Assembly (NCBI RefSeq): GCF_002289345.1
Contig: NZ_NSDG01000089.1
Span: forward strand, 64,725 to 110,643
Length of the DNA: 45,919 bases
Reading direction: 5' to 3'
Source: Pseudoalteromonas sp. HM-SA03
Lineage (GTDB): Bacteria > Pseudomonadota > Gammaproteobacteria > Enterobacterales > Alteromonadaceae
Shown: one piece after another, positions 17,444-26,284 of the stretch
Numbering within the stretch: the stretch's first letter is position 1
How the letters are laid out: each line of letters opens with the position of its first letter
Program-made: the position numbers and the translations under genes
The notes under the pieces: generated by a model
The model's database searches: none
What the model saw: only the letters and a program-made list of their open reading frames with translations
What the model was told of the DNA's origin: nothing

Positions 17444-19234
17444 ATGATGAGTTCCAGCATTATTATGCTTACTGCAATGCTAGGTATGAACGGTCATTTA
17501 CCACCCTTGATGGAGTGGCAGGGCAAAAGCGAACAACTATTACAACAACAGGGCCCATTAACGACTGATTTTGAACTAAGCGGTGCGATAGATTCTCCTA
17601 ATTACGCAGATACGATGGCATTTGTTGACCGCCTAGTGGCTGCCAATCCGACCCAATTTAAGCTAGAAACCATTGGGTTTAGCAATAGTAATCGCGCAAT
17701 TAAGATGATTGTTGCAACGGAGCAGGGCGGTGATAAATCAAATGTTATTAATAATGGTAAGCCAACCATTTTAGTACAAGCTGGTATTCATGCCGGAGAA
17801 ATTGACGGCAAAGATGCCATGTTTATGTTGCTTCGCGATGTTGCAACCGGTAAGCGCCGTGATATCTTGACGAAAGTGAATTTACTCTTTATCCCTATTC
17901 TCAACGTCGATGGGCATGAAAGACGCAGTGAATTTAACCGTATAAATCAACGCGGCCCGACTGTTATGGGCTTCAGAACCAATGCCAATAACTTAAATCT
18001 GAATCGTGATTACACTAAATTGAACACGCCAGGAGTTAAGGCGGTCATGCAGGTGATTAACGAATACAATCCGGATCTGTACATCGATGTTCATGTAACA
18101 GATGGCGCAGACTACCAATACGATGTCACTTATGGTTTTAACCCAACTTTTGCAAGTGAGTCACCAGCAATAGCTGAGGTGTTAGAAAATCAGATTTCGC
18201 CACAAATTAATGCAGCGCTTGCCGCTCAAGGGCATATTCCAGGTCCACTTGTATTTGTGATGGATAAGCGAGACTTTAAAAAGGGATTGGCTGGTTGGGT
18301 GGCAACGCCACGATTTTCAAATGGTTGGGGAGATTTAAAGGGACTGCCGACCATACTGGTAGAGAATCACTCATTGAAGCCCTATAAGCAGCGCGTGTTA
18401 GGCACTTATGTGTTTATGGATGGCGTTATCAGTGGCCTTTCAAATAATATTCAGGCACTGCGAGAAGCGGTTGAGAAAGAGGCTGAATTCACACCGAAAC
18501 AATTGGTTGTTGAACGCAGCTATGCAAAAGAGCCCGACTACATTCAATTTAAAGGCATCCAATACAAGCAGTTTGAAAGTGCATTGTCTGGTCATTTGGA
18601 AGCTAAGTACTTAGGCGAGCCACAAAACTATGAAAAACTGCCAATTTATTGGCAGAAGGAAGTAAAAACAACGGTGAATGTACCTGAGCAGTTTTACATT
18701 CCACCAGCATACCCTGAAGTGGTCGAAAAATTAAAGTTGCATGGAATAACCGTTTCTACACTACCAGATGGAACGATAGTGGAAAAAGTAAGCCAAGCTA
18801 CAGTAAAAGACTACAAGTTCGATACTACTCCTTTTGAAGGGCGCTTTAGAGTGAATGCGATTTTCGACATTCAGGAACTCTCAGATAAGGTAGACCTAAG
18901 TGGTTGGTATAAAGTAGCAACAGCGCAAAAATCTGGAGAGCTGGTAACTCACTTACTACATCCAGAAGCGCCTGACTCATTTTTTGCTTGGGGCGATTTC
19001 AATACTATTTTCCAACGTACAGAATATGTTGAAAATTATGCACTTGAACCTTTTGCGCGGAAAATGCTAAAACAAAATCCAGCTATGGCATTAGCCTTCG
19101 ATAAAAAAATACGTGAAGACAAGCAGTTTGCAAACGATCCAAAAGCGAGGATGGAGTGGCTTTATGCAAGAACGCCGTTTTATGATAATGCATATCTTAA
19201 ATATCCTGTTTTGATGTCGTTTGGAGCAAACTAA
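17444..19234 (+). CDS. M14-family zinc metallocarboxypeptidase
   Basis: A 596-residue peptidase. Zinc ligands are visible as His116 and Glu119 in GIHAGEIDGKD and His217 in IDVHVTDG; NLNLNRDYTK supplies the Asn-Arg pair that binds the substrate carboxylate in M14 enzymes. The first 17 residues are hydrophobic and may be a short signal peptide, so export is possible but not clear. The catalytic domain fills about residues 40-340; the remaining 250 residues have no family I can name. SD AGAGGA is upstream. The stop codon is followed 2 bp later by the gloC start, so the two are co-expressed. Specificity is unknown; carboxypeptidase or peptidoglycan amidase activity are both possible. Confidence 0.85.
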   Translation: MMSSSIIMLTAMLGMNGHLPPLMEWQGKSEQLLQQQGPLTTDFELSGAIDSPNYADTMAFVDRLVAANPTQFKLETIGFSNSNRAIKMIVATEQGGDKSNVINNGKPTILVQAGIHAGEIDGKDAMFMLLRDVATGKRRDILTKVNLLFIPILNVDGHERRSEFNRINQRGPTVMGFRTNANNLNLNRDYTKLNTPGVKAVMQVINEYNPDLYIDVHVTDGADYQYDVTYGFNPTFASESPAIAEVLENQISPQINAALAAQGHIPGPLVFVMDKRDFKKGLAGWVATPRFSNGWGDLKGLPTILVENHSLKPYKQRVLGTYVFMDGVISGLSNNIQALREAVEKEAEFTPKQLVVERSYAKEPDYIQFKGIQYKQFESALSGHLEAKYLGEPQNYEKLPIYWQKEVKTTVNVPEQFYIPPAYPEVVEKLKLHGITVSTLPDGTIVEKVSQATVKDYKFDTTPFEGRFRVNAIFDIQELSDKVDLSGWYKVATAQKSGELVTHLLHPEAPDSFFAWGDFNTIFQRTEYVENYALEPFARKMLKQNPAMALAFDKKIREDKQFANDPKARMEWLYARTPFYDNAYLKYPVLMSFGAN

Positions 19235-19236
19235 TC

Positions 19237-19878
19237 ATGCAAGTGTTCACTATTCCAGTTACCCCGTTTATGCAAAATTGTCGTGTCATCGTGTGCCCAG
19301 AAACACAGGCTACTGCAATTGTAGACCCAGGTGGTGAAGCGGAAAAAATTATTACTCAGTTGAACACACAAGGGTTAGTGCCAAGCATGATTTTACTTAC
19401 CCACGCGCACCTTGATCATGTGGGAGCAAGTACAGTATTAAGTGAGCATTTTAATATCGAGATTATCGGGCCTCATCAGAGCGACCAATTTTGGCTGGAA
19501 GCCTTGCCAATGCAATCACAGATGTTTGGTTTTCCTAATCATGAAGCTTTTTTACCATCTAAGTGGTTAAATGATGGGGATAAGGTTAAAGTGGGGAACC
19601 TCGCACTCGAAGTCAGACATTGTCCAGGGCATACTCCGGGGCATGTGGTTTTTTACGAACCAAACTCAAAACAGGTCTTAGTGGGAGATGTGTTGTTTAG
19701 AGGTTCTGTTGGTCGTACTGACTTTCCAAAAGGCGATGCAGCCCAACTAAAACAGTCTATACAAGATAAGCTGTTTACTTTGCCTGATGAGGTCGTGGTG
19801 CATTCTGGCCATGGTGAAAATACCTCAATTGGCTTCGAAAAGGCGACAAATCCTTTTATGAGTGGCCGATTTGGTTAG
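19237..19878 (+). CDS. gloC: type II hydroxyacylglutathione hydrolase, metallo-beta-lactamase fold (YcbL/GloC)
   Basis: Hydrolyses S-lactoylglutathione in methylglyoxal detoxification, based on likeness along the whole length to E. coli GloC (213 against 215 residues). The metal-binding motif THAHLDHVG is followed by HCPGHTPGHVVF, GDVLFRGSVGRTDFPKGD and HSGHGENTSIG, the expected second, third and fourth ligand regions. It is cytoplasmic with no signal peptide. It starts 2 bp after the M14 peptidase stop; GGAG of the SD lies inside the last codons of that gene, so translation is probably coupled. The reason for pairing with a peptidase is not evident. Confidence 0.9.
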   Translation: MQVFTIPVTPFMQNCRVIVCPETQATAIVDPGGEAEKIITQLNTQGLVPSMILLTHAHLDHVGASTVLSEHFNIEIIGPHQSDQFWLEALPMQSQMFGFPNHEAFLPSKWLNDGDKVKVGNLALEVRHCPGHTPGHVVFYEPNSKQVLVGDVLFRGSVGRTDFPKGDAAQLKQSIQDKLFTLPDEVVVHSGHGENTSIGFEKATNPFMSGRFG

Positions 19879-19989
19879 ATATAGTGGAAGTGGCATAGTA
19901 GTGATGTGCATTTTTTAATTTGCTATGCTTCAGGGAATAACAATCAGCATCGGTTAATAGACTGGTGTGCTAATTAAACTAGAATAGAT

Positions 19990-20448
19990 ATGTCATTAAA
20001 CCAAGTAGATCGCCAGATACTGGCATTGTTACAGCAAGACGCAAGTCTTTCTACCGCTGAAATTGCTGATAAAGTGGGACTATCTCAGTCCCCTTGTTGG
20101 CGTCGCATCGCTAAATTAGAGCAAGACGGTTACATCAAAGGCAAAGTTGCATTGCTGGATGAGAAAAAGCTCGGATTTGATATGTTGGTTTATGCGCATG
20201 TTAGGCTTTCAAACCATGGCCGCAACAACCTTGCCGAGTTTGAAAAATTGATCTTAAGTTATGACGAAGTGACAGAGTGCTACTCTATGGCAGGCACTAT
20301 GGACTTTATGTTGCGTATCATTTCGAAAGGCATTGAAGGCTATGAGCAATTTGTTCGTGATAACTTACTTAATTTAGAGTTCGTCCAAGAAGTACATTCA
20401 AATGTTACAATGACTTGCGTTAAGCGCAGCACTTCCTTACCACTTTAA
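19990..20448 (+). CDS. Lrp/AsnC-family transcriptional regulator
   Basis: A 152-residue regulator with an N-terminal winged helix-turn-helix (VDRQILALLQQDASLSTAEI, then VGLSQSPCWRRIAKLEQDGY) and a C-terminal RAM ligand-binding domain (YSMAGTMDFMLRI). The sequence resembles E. coli DecR (YbaO), a cysteine-responsive regulator, including the C-W-R/K-R recognition helix and the ending TTSLP/TSLP. The effector and target cannot be told from the sequence. A gap of 111 bp separates it from gloC and it probably has its own promoter. The next gene, sulP, is on the same strand with its own promoter. Confidence 0.88.
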   Translation: MSLNQVDRQILALLQQDASLSTAEIADKVGLSQSPCWRRIAKLEQDGYIKGKVALLDEKKLGFDMLVYAHVRLSNHGRNNLAEFEKLILSYDEVTECYSMAGTMDFMLRIISKGIEGYEQFVRDNLLNLEFVQEVHSNVTMTCVKRSTSLPL

Positions 20449-20458
20449 TACATTTTGT

Positions 20459-20484
20459 TGCCCTGCTTCGTTGGGTAGGGCTTC
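20459..20484 (+). terminator. weak hairpin after the Lrp-type gene
   Basis: Stem GCCCT/AGGGC with a 12-nt loop, 10 bp after the stop codon. The following sequence has only a loose T-rich run, so this is a weak call. Confidence 0.3.
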
Positions 20485-20540
20485 CCGTCATCTTTTCACC
20501 ATTGTTCTATACTACAATACAGACCGCTTTATTAAGTTAT

Positions 20541-20574
20541 GTATTGCAAGCGAGGTTGCAATACAAGCTTGTAT
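20541..20574. promoter_or_regulatory. overlapping perfect palindromes upstream of sulP
   Basis: Two perfect dyads overlap: GTATTGCAA-N6-TTGCAATAC (20541-20564) and ATACAAGCTTGTAT (20561-20574). They end 5 bp before the sulP -35 box, an activator-type position, though repression is equally possible. Confidence 0.55.
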
Positions 20575-20579
20575 CTTAT

Positions 20580-20608
20580 TTGTTAAAGGCGCTGCTTTTT
20601 GCTAGAAT
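20580..20608 (+). promoter_or_regulatory. sulP promoter
   Basis: TTGTTA (20580-20585), 17-bp spacer, TAGAAT (20603-20608). Predicted start near 20615, giving a short leader to the ATG at 20653. Confidence 0.6.
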
Positions 20609-20652
20609 CCGACGCCTTTGTGTTCATTGTCAATTCACACCAGAGGATATTG

Positions 20653-22209
20653 ATGTTTAATCTTATCAGCAAAGCGCCTAGCTCTGCTAAAAACGATGTA
20701 CTGTCTGGGCTTACGGTCGCTTTGGCACTTGTGCCTGAGGCTGTGGCTTTCGCTTTTGTTGCACAAGTAGACCCATTAGTCGGTTTATATGCAGCATTTA
20801 TTGTCGGTCTTGTGACTTCAATCTTTGGTGGAAGGCCGGGTATGATCTCGGGTGCAACAGGGGCTCTTGCCGTGGTAATGGTAAGTCTCGTTGTTGAGCA
20901 TGGTGTCGAGTATCTCTTTGCAACCGTATTACTGATGGGCCTCCTACAAATACTCGCGGGTATATTTAAGCTCGGCAAGTTTATACGTATGGTACCGCAT
21001 CCAGTAATGCTAGGCTTTGTAAATGGCTTAGCTATCGTTATCTTCCTCGCCCAGCTTGGACAATTTAAAGTACTTGATGATCAGGGCAATCTTACGTGGA
21101 TGCAAGGTGAGATGCTATATATTATGGCTGGCTTAGTGGCATTGACTATGGCCATTATTCACTTTTTACCAAAGCTAACAACCGCTGTGCCTTCGAGTTT
21201 AGCGGCGATTTTAGTGGTAACCGGTATTGTTATTGGTTTTGATTTAGACGCTCGTAATGTGCTTGATTATCTGAAAGATATGTCAGGTAACGTAGATGCA
21301 ACGATAGCGGGTGGTTTTCCTACTTTCCATATTCCAGAAGTACCATGGACATTTGAAACATTTAAAATTATCTTCCCATACGCGCTTATCCTAGCAGCGA
21401 TTGGTTTGATTGAATCTTTATTAACGCTCACGCTAATCGACGAAATCACCGAAACACGTGGTCACAGTAACCGCGAATGTATCGGCCAAGGTGCGGCTAA
21501 TGTTACTTGTGGTGTGTTTGGTGCGATGGGTGGCTGTGCGATGATTGGGCAATCAATGATCAATATTAATTCTGGTGGCCGTAGCCGTTTGTCAGGTATC
21601 ACAGCAGCATTATTACTACTTGTATTTATTCTGTTTGCAGCAAGCCTTATCGAGATGATCCCGCTTGCGGCGTTAGTTGGTGTAATGTTTATGGTGGTAT
21701 TGGGGACTTTTGAATGGTCAAGTTTTAGATTAATTAGAAAGATCCCTAAATCAGATGCATTTGTAATCGTCTTGGTGTCGGGCGTTACAGTGATTACAGA
21801 TTTGGCCATCGCAGTTTGCGTTGGTGTCATTGTTTCGGCACTGGTATTTGCATGGGAGCATGCGAAACATATTTACACCAATAATTATATTGATGAACAA
21901 GGCTCAAAAGTGTACGAATTACACGGACCTCTATTTTTTGGGTCGGTGAAAAACTTTGCAGAGCTGTTTGACGTTAATAACGATCCAGACGACATCATTG
22001 TAGAATTTAAACATAGTCGCGTTGCCGATCATAGTGCAATTGAAGCAATAGATACGCTAGCTGAACGTTATAAAAAGGCTGGTAAAACGCTTCATCTTCG
22101 CCACTTGAGCCAAGACTGTAAAGTACTGCTAAGTAAGGCTAAAGATCTCGTTGAGCTAGACGGCCAAGCAGATCCTACCTATAAAGTGGCATCTGACAAG
22201 CTTGCTTAA
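20653..22209 (+). CDS. SulP-family inorganic anion transporter with STAS domain
   Basis: A 518-residue inner-membrane anion transporter, smaller than E. coli DauA (about 560). The membrane part (to about residue 415) carries the SulP signature [23 protein letters not shown] and many hydrophobic helices. The C-terminal STAS domain begins near [16 protein letters not shown] and contains [11 protein letters not shown]. The frame extends upstream to a TTG, but the ATG at 20653 has AGAGG six bases before it. Bicarbonate, sulfate or a dicarboxylate are possible substrates; the sequence does not decide. The gene has its own promoter with palindromic sites upstream and its own terminator. Confidence 0.9.
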   Translation: MFNLISKAPSSAKNDVLSGLTVALALVPEAVAFAFVAQVDPLVGLYAAFIVGLVTSIFGGRPGMISGATGALAVVMVSLVVEHGVEYLFATVLLMGLLQILAGIFKLGKFIRMVPHPVMLGFVNGLAIVIFLAQLGQFKVLDDQGNLTWMQGEMLYIMAGLVALTMAIIHFLPKLTTAVPSSLAAILVVTGIVIGFDLDARNVLDYLKDMSGNVDATIAGGFPTFHIPEVPWTFETFKIIFPYALILAAIGLIESLLTLTLIDEITETRGHSNRECIGQGAANVTCGVFGAMGGCAMIGQSMININSGGRSRLSGITAALLLLVFILFAASLIEMIPLAALVGVMFMVVLGTFEWSSFRLIRKIPKSDAFVIVLVSGVTVITDLAIAVCVGVIVSALVFAWEHAKHIYTNNYIDEQGSKVYELHGPLFFGSVKNFAELFDVNNDPDDIIVEFKHSRVADHSAIEAIDTLAERYKKAGKTLHLRHLSQDCKVLLSKAKDLVELDGQADPTYKVASDKLA

Positions 22210-22258
22210 GAGCGACAGTTTGAATAGATGAATATAAATTAACTGGTTAATCTATTTC

Positions 22259-22286
22259 AAAAAAAGGCACTAAGGTGCCTTTTTTA
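22259..22286 (+). terminator. intrinsic terminator of sulP
   Basis: Stem AAAAAGGCAC / GTGCCTTTTT with a 4-nt loop followed by T residues, about 50 bp after the sulP stop. Confidence 0.9.
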
Positions 22287-22382
22287 TTTGCGGCAAGGTG
22301 TGTAAAAACTGAGACCACCAGCAGTGAATAGAGACGACATGCTGAGATATAATCCAGTTAAGATAGAAGAGGTATAATCATT

Positions 22383-23453
22383 TTGAAGTGGCAATCACTG
22401 GTTGATAACAGGCAGAGATTTTTCTGGGTATTACAAATAGCTGGTTGGCTGGGCTACGCGCTAGTTAACTATATTGGCTCAAAAGTCTTTGAAATGCGGG
22501 ATATTTATGTATTTGTCATCGCTTTAAATGCCTACGCAGGTTGTTTGATGACCGTACCGCTACGATACCTCTATCGTAAAATTTGGAATGCAACACCGTT
22601 GGTGCTGATATTCGTTGTGTTTACGGCGTCATATGTAACTGGAACACTATGGGCGGTCGTTCAGAAGTTTAATCATTGGGAAATTTATCGTCACGGGTAT
22701 CGACCTGATGAGTGGTTTTATTACTTACAGCAGGGACTAGACTCTGTCTATATCATACTCTGTTGGAGTGGGTTGTACTTTGGTATTAAGTATTATCAGT
22801 TGTTACAGAGTGAGCGTCAAAAGGCATTGAAAGCCAATACCATGGCCCATGAAGCGCAATTGAAAATGCTGCGATATCAATTGAATCCGCATTTTCTATT
22901 CAATACTCTTAATGCGATTTCGACGCTTATATTGGTTGAAGAAAACAAAGACGCGAATCAAATGGTCTCAAGGCTCAGTGATTTCTTGCGCCATACATTA
23001 AATACAGATCCGATAAAAAAGGTACCGCTTGAGCAAGAGTTACATGCGTTGAGACTGTACTTAGAAATTGAAAAGGTCCGTTTTGATGAGCGCTTATCTA
23101 TTGAGCTTGATGTGACAGAAGAGGCTGAACAGGCGTTGGTACCTAGCTTGATCCTACAACCACTCATTGAAAACAGCATTAAATACGCAATTGCCCATAT
23201 GGAGCATGGCGGCAAAATTGAAATAAAAGCGCAGGTGTTTGCCAATGAACTACTCTTGGAAGTAGGAGACAATGGTCCAGGCGCCGAGCTGGAAGGTGGG
23301 CAACTGAAAAGTGCGCAGGGAGTGGGTTTAGCGAATACCAAAGACCGTTTAAAAACCTTGTACGAAAACAACTATTCATTTGTGCTCTCGGATAATGAGC
23401 CAACTGGTTTGAAGGTAAACATTCGCGTTCCATATGAAAGGGCGAAGAAGTAA
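22383..23453 (+). CDS. LytS-type sensor histidine kinase (His_kinase family)
   Basis: A 356-residue inner-membrane sensor. Four hydrophobic segments span about residues 15-145, with no large periplasmic domain, so it may sense a signal in or near the membrane. The phosphoacceptor is His170 in YQLNPHFLFNTL, the signature of LytS/YehU-type kinases. The ATPase domain shows the N box LQPLIENSIKYAI and the G box VGDNGPGAE. Translation seems to start at TTG 22383 with AGAGG ten bases upstream; a stop codon lies 24 bp before it in frame and no in-frame ATG occurs between. The stop overlaps the start of the response regulator gene (TAATG), so the pair is coupled. Confidence 0.9.
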   Translation: MKWQSLVDNRQRFFWVLQIAGWLGYALVNYIGSKVFEMRDIYVFVIALNAYAGCLMTVPLRYLYRKIWNATPLVLIFVVFTASYVTGTLWAVVQKFNHWEIYRHGYRPDEWFYYLQQGLDSVYIILCWSGLYFGIKYYQLLQSERQKALKANTMAHEAQLKMLRYQLNPHFLFNTLNAISTLILVEENKDANQMVSRLSDFLRHTLNTDPIKKVPLEQELHALRLYLEIEKVRFDERLSIELDVTEEAEQALVPSLILQPLIENSIKYAIAHMEHGGKIEIKAQVFANELLLEVGDNGPGAELEGGQLKSAQGVGLANTKDRLKTLYENNYSFVLSDNEPTGLKVNIRVPYERAKK

Positions 23454-24277
23454 TGAGCAAAATTAGAACACTAATCGTAGATGATGAACCGTTAGCGAGA
23501 AAAGGGCTAGCGGTAAGGTTAAGAGATTTTTCTGAAATTGAAGTTGTAGAATTGTGTGGCAGTGGTCAACAAGCAATCGATCTATGCAAATCTGAGGACA
23601 TAGATCTCGTCTTTCTCGATATTCAAATGCCGAACATGAATGGCTTTGAAGTAGCGAGAGCGCTGAGTGAAAGTGTTAAACCATTGCCTGCTATCGTATT
23701 TGTAACCGCGTTCGACCAATATGCTGTAAAGGCATTTGAGATCCATGCGCTGGATTACATCTTAAAACCCGTTGATGACAACAGATTAAAACAGGCGGTG
23801 GAGAAAGTGCAAAGCTATTTAAAAACACAACAAGACAATGCGCATAAGAAAAAGCTAGCCAGCTTTGTTGCAGGGATCACTGGTAATAACTGTGAAGAAA
23901 TCCTTAAAAAACTTGCAACAGGAGATACAATTGAAGATAAAAAATTCCCGGAGTCGCTCGCGGTAAAAGAACAAGGGGAAATCATTCGAGTATCTACATC
24001 GTCAATTCAGTGGATTGATGCAGCCGGTGACTATATGTGCTTACACTGTAGCGATGGTCAGACTCATATTTTACGTAAAACAATGAAAGATCTAGAACAA
24101 GAGTTAGATCCAACGTTATTTGTGCGCGTACATCGCTCTGCAATTGTTAATACTAAGCAGATTAGTAAACTAGTCACACAAAGCAGTGGCGAGTATTTAT
24201 TGGTACTTGAGAATGGTCAAGAGCTTAAAGTCAGCCGTAGTTACCGTGACAAAGTAAAGGCCGCACTCGCGAGCTAA
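23453..24277 (+). CDS. LytTR-family response regulator
   Basis: The partner of the kinase just upstream. The receiver domain (residues 1-120) has the acidic pair DDEP and the phosphorylated Asp56 in DLVFLDIQMP; a Thr/Lys pair follows in VTAFDQYAVKAFE...LDYILKPV. The C-terminal 100 residues are a LytTR DNA-binding domain (WIDAAGDYMCLHC, HILRKTMKDLE, FVRVHRSAIVN). At 274 residues it is slightly longer than usual because of a linker around 120-170. Targets are unknown; LytTR proteins bind direct repeats near promoters. The 1-base overlap with the kinase gene indicates one operon. Confidence 0.93.
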   Translation: MSKIRTLIVDDEPLARKGLAVRLRDFSEIEVVELCGSGQQAIDLCKSEDIDLVFLDIQMPNMNGFEVARALSESVKPLPAIVFVTAFDQYAVKAFEIHALDYILKPVDDNRLKQAVEKVQSYLKTQQDNAHKKKLASFVAGITGNNCEEILKKLATGDTIEDKKFPESLAVKEQGEIIRVSTSSIQWIDAAGDYMCLHCSDGQTHILRKTMKDLEQELDPTLFVRVHRSAIVNTKQISKLVTQSSGEYLLVLENGQELKVSRSYRDKVKAALAS

Positions 24278-24365
24278 TAAAAGCGCGAGCTAAAGTGATT
24301 TGCACCGTGTTTAGCCTACGGTGACGTAGTGTATTTTATGTGCTTGTACACTTTAGAGTATTCTA

Positions 24366-24402
24366 AGGAAAGATGAACTAGGCAGCAAGGCTACCTAGTT
24401 CA
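24366..24402 (-). terminator. terminator hairpin after pykA
   Basis: A 13-bp stem with one wobble (TGAACTAGGCAGC / GCTACCTAGTTCA) and a 3-nt loop, starting 7 bp after the pykA stop. On the minus strand it is followed by a T-rich TCTTTCCTT. It may also stop transcripts from the LytTR operon. Confidence 0.75.
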
Positions 24403-24408
24403 ACGCTT

Positions 24409-25842
24409 TTACACTGTGACGATTTTCAGCGTGTTACTGGCGCCGATAGTTTCCATCTTATCACCGTGTGTGATGATCACTGTGTCGCCTTTTTCCAATG
24501 AGCCAGCAGCAACTAGCGTATCAAGCGCTTCGCGAACAGTTGAATCATCTGAGCATTGCGTCGAGTCAAATCTTACCGGATATACACCACGATAGAGTGA
24601 TGCCTGCCCAAGTGTTGATTGATGGCGAGACAGAGCGTAAATAGGCAATCCAGAACTGATACGAGACATTAATTTTGCGGTATTACCCGATTCAGTTAGT
24701 GCGACAATCGCCTTTACTGAATCTAAATGGTTCGCAGCGTACATTGCCGACAGCGCGATAGTTTCACAGGTATCAGCAAAGCGGCTATCTAAACGATGTT
24801 TAGAGATATGGATCTGTGGTTGAGATTCAGCACCTAAACACACACGTGCCATTGCTGCGACCGTTTGTTCCGGGTAATCACCAGCAGCGGTTTCTGCTGA
24901 AAGCATTACCGCATCTGTGCCATCAAGCACTGCGTTTGCGACATCCATAACTTCAGCACGAGTTGGCATCGGGTTGTCAATCATTGACTCCATCATTTGG
25001 GTGGCAGTGATCACAGTACGGTTTAGTGAGCGGGCTCGGCTGATAATTTGTTTCTGTTTACCAACGAGAGCGGCATCGCCAATTTCTACACCTAAATCAC
25101 CACGGGCAACCATCACCGCATCAGAAGCCAGTACGATGTCGTCAATCGCTTCTACAGTTTCAACCGCTTCTGCACGTTCGATTTTTGCAAGTAATTGTGC
25201 ATTAGAGCCAGCTTTCTCCGCAAGTCCTCTTACGTAACGCATGTCGTCACCACTGCGAGGGAACGAAACCGCAATATAGTCCACACCAATTTCAGTTGCT
25301 GTGATCAAGTCTTCTTTGTCTTTGTCAGTAAATGCAGGTGCTGTTAAGCCACCGCCTAACCGGTTGATACCTTTATTGTTCGACAATACACCGCCAACTT
25401 TAACACTGGTATGAACCAAGTGACCTTGCACTTCTTCAACAACAAGCTGAAGAAGTCCATCGTTTAATAACAGTAAATCGCCTTGTTTTACGTCGTTCGG
25501 TAATTCTTTATAGTCGATACCGACAGCTTCAACGTGACCTTGGCCTGGCTCCATTTTTGCGTCAAGAGTGAATTTTGCACCCACTTCTAAAAACACTTTA
25601 CCTTCTTTAAATGTTGAAACGCGAATTTTAGGACCTTGTAAATCAGCAAGGATCGCTACATTTACACCTAAACGTCTAGCAATTTCGCGAACGGCATCGG
25701 CTCTATTTTTGTGATCTTGAGCAACGCCGTGTGAAAAGTTTAGTCTGACTACGTTGGTGCCGGCACGAATGATTTTTTCTAAGTTGTTATCTCTATCCGT
25801 CGCTGGCCCCAGTGTTGCGACGATTTTTGTGCGTCTAAGCAT
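24409..25842 (-). CDS. pykA: pyruvate kinase II
   Basis: Converts phosphoenolpyruvate and ADP to pyruvate and ATP, the last step of glycolysis. The 477 residues match E. coli PykA (480) from end to end, including the start [17 protein letters not shown] and [16 protein letters not shown]. Catalytic motifs: NFSHG, the active-site lysine in [33 protein letters not shown] and [13 protein letters not shown]. The C-terminal allosteric domain is intact. SD AGGAG lies six bases before the ATG. The gene is divergent from gnd across a 442-bp control region, pairing glycolysis with the pentose phosphate pathway. Confidence 0.97.
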   Translation of the reverse strand: MLRRTKIVATLGPATDRDNNLEKIIRAGTNVVRLNFSHGVAQDHKNRADAVREIARRLGVNVAILADLQGPKIRVSTFKEGKVFLEVGAKFTLDAKMEPGQGHVEAVGIDYKELPNDVKQGDLLLLNDGLLQLVVEEVQGHLVHTSVKVGGVLSNNKGINRLGGGLTAPAFTDKDKEDLITATEIGVDYIAVSFPRSGDDMRYVRGLAEKAGSNAQLLAKIERAEAVETVEAIDDIVLASDAVMVARGDLGVEIGDAALVGKQKQIISRARSLNRTVITATQMMESMIDNPMPTRAEVMDVANAVLDGTDAVMLSAETAAGDYPEQTVAAMARVCLGAESQPQIHISKHRLDSRFADTCETIALSAMYAANHLDSVKAIVALTESGNTAKLMSRISSGLPIYALSRHQSTLGQASLYRGVYPVRFDSTQCSDDSTVREALDTLVAAGSLEKGDTVIITHGDKMETIGASNTLKIVTV

Positions 25843-26028
25843 CAGATTCTCCTGTTAGCTTATCAAGGTAAGCAAAAACTCATGAATGTGTTAAAAGTAA
25901 ATCAAGATTGTTGTTTTTTTACACATGCCACATTGTAAAATCACGATTTAACTAATTAGAGCATAAAGAATTATGCAAAACCCTTTTTAACACTCGAATT
26001 AAGTTATATGATCTATATGTCATCATTA

Positions 26029-26042
26029 TGACACCGGTGTCA
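26029..26042. promoter_or_regulatory. perfect 14-bp palindrome TGACACCGGTGTCA
   Basis: A perfect dyad with central CG, the style of LacI-family sugar regulators. It lies about midway between pykA and gnd. The regulator is not identified and is not encoded in this window. Confidence 0.6.
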
Positions 26043-26142
26043 GTGGCCGTCAATCTCGAATATTTTACCTTACAGCTTAGGGGACTAATTGAGATTTATC
26101 ACAAAATTGGTGAATTCGTGCTGCTGTCACTATATTGCTATA

Positions 26143-26200
26143 CAGTGAATTGTGTTAGCTGTCATATTTTGGGGACCGATATGATATCAGTGAATTGTGT
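26143..26200 (+). repeat. two direct copies of CAGTGAATTGTGT upstream of gnd
   Basis: Exact 13-bp copies at 26143-26155 and 26188-26200, 45 bp apart start to start. A third, weaker version (GTGAATTCGTG) begins at 26110. The second copy ends 7 bp before the gnd -35 box. Confidence 0.6.
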
Positions 26201-26207
26201 GTCTCGC

Positions 26208-26235
26208 TGGTCAATCATGGTCGCTCAGGTATAAT
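26208..26235 (+). promoter_or_regulatory. gnd promoter
   Basis: TGGTCA (26208-26213), 16-bp spacer, perfect TATAAT (26230-26235). Predicted start near 26242, about 43 bp before the gnd ATG. Confidence 0.6.
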
Positions 26236-26284
26236 GCACATACACGAACGCATAAAGTTTTGATGTTACCGAGGAGGAAACTAA

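Larger units (their letters stand above)
25843..26284. promoter_or_regulatory. divergent control region between pykA and gnd
   Basis: This 442-bp gene-free stretch holds a near-perfect dyad GTAAAATC-AC-GATTTAAC (25935-25952), the 14-bp palindrome TGACACCGGTGTCA (26029-26042), a 13-bp direct repeat, and the gnd promoter (each listed or discussed separately). A short open frame at 26028-26234 has no SD and no recognisable product and is not called. Confidence 0.6.

Noticed and set aside
20583..20978. 131-codon minus-strand frame over the sulP start
   Set aside because: It is antisense to the SulP N-terminal coding region and covers the sulP promoter; no SD.
25843..26030. HexR site upstream of pykA
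   Set aside because: Expected from related bacteria, but no TGTAAT-N3-ATTACA match was found; the nearest dyad has a different form.
26028..26234. 68-codon open frame in the pykA-gnd gap
   Set aside because: No SD, no recognised product, and it covers the operator-like sites and gnd promoter.
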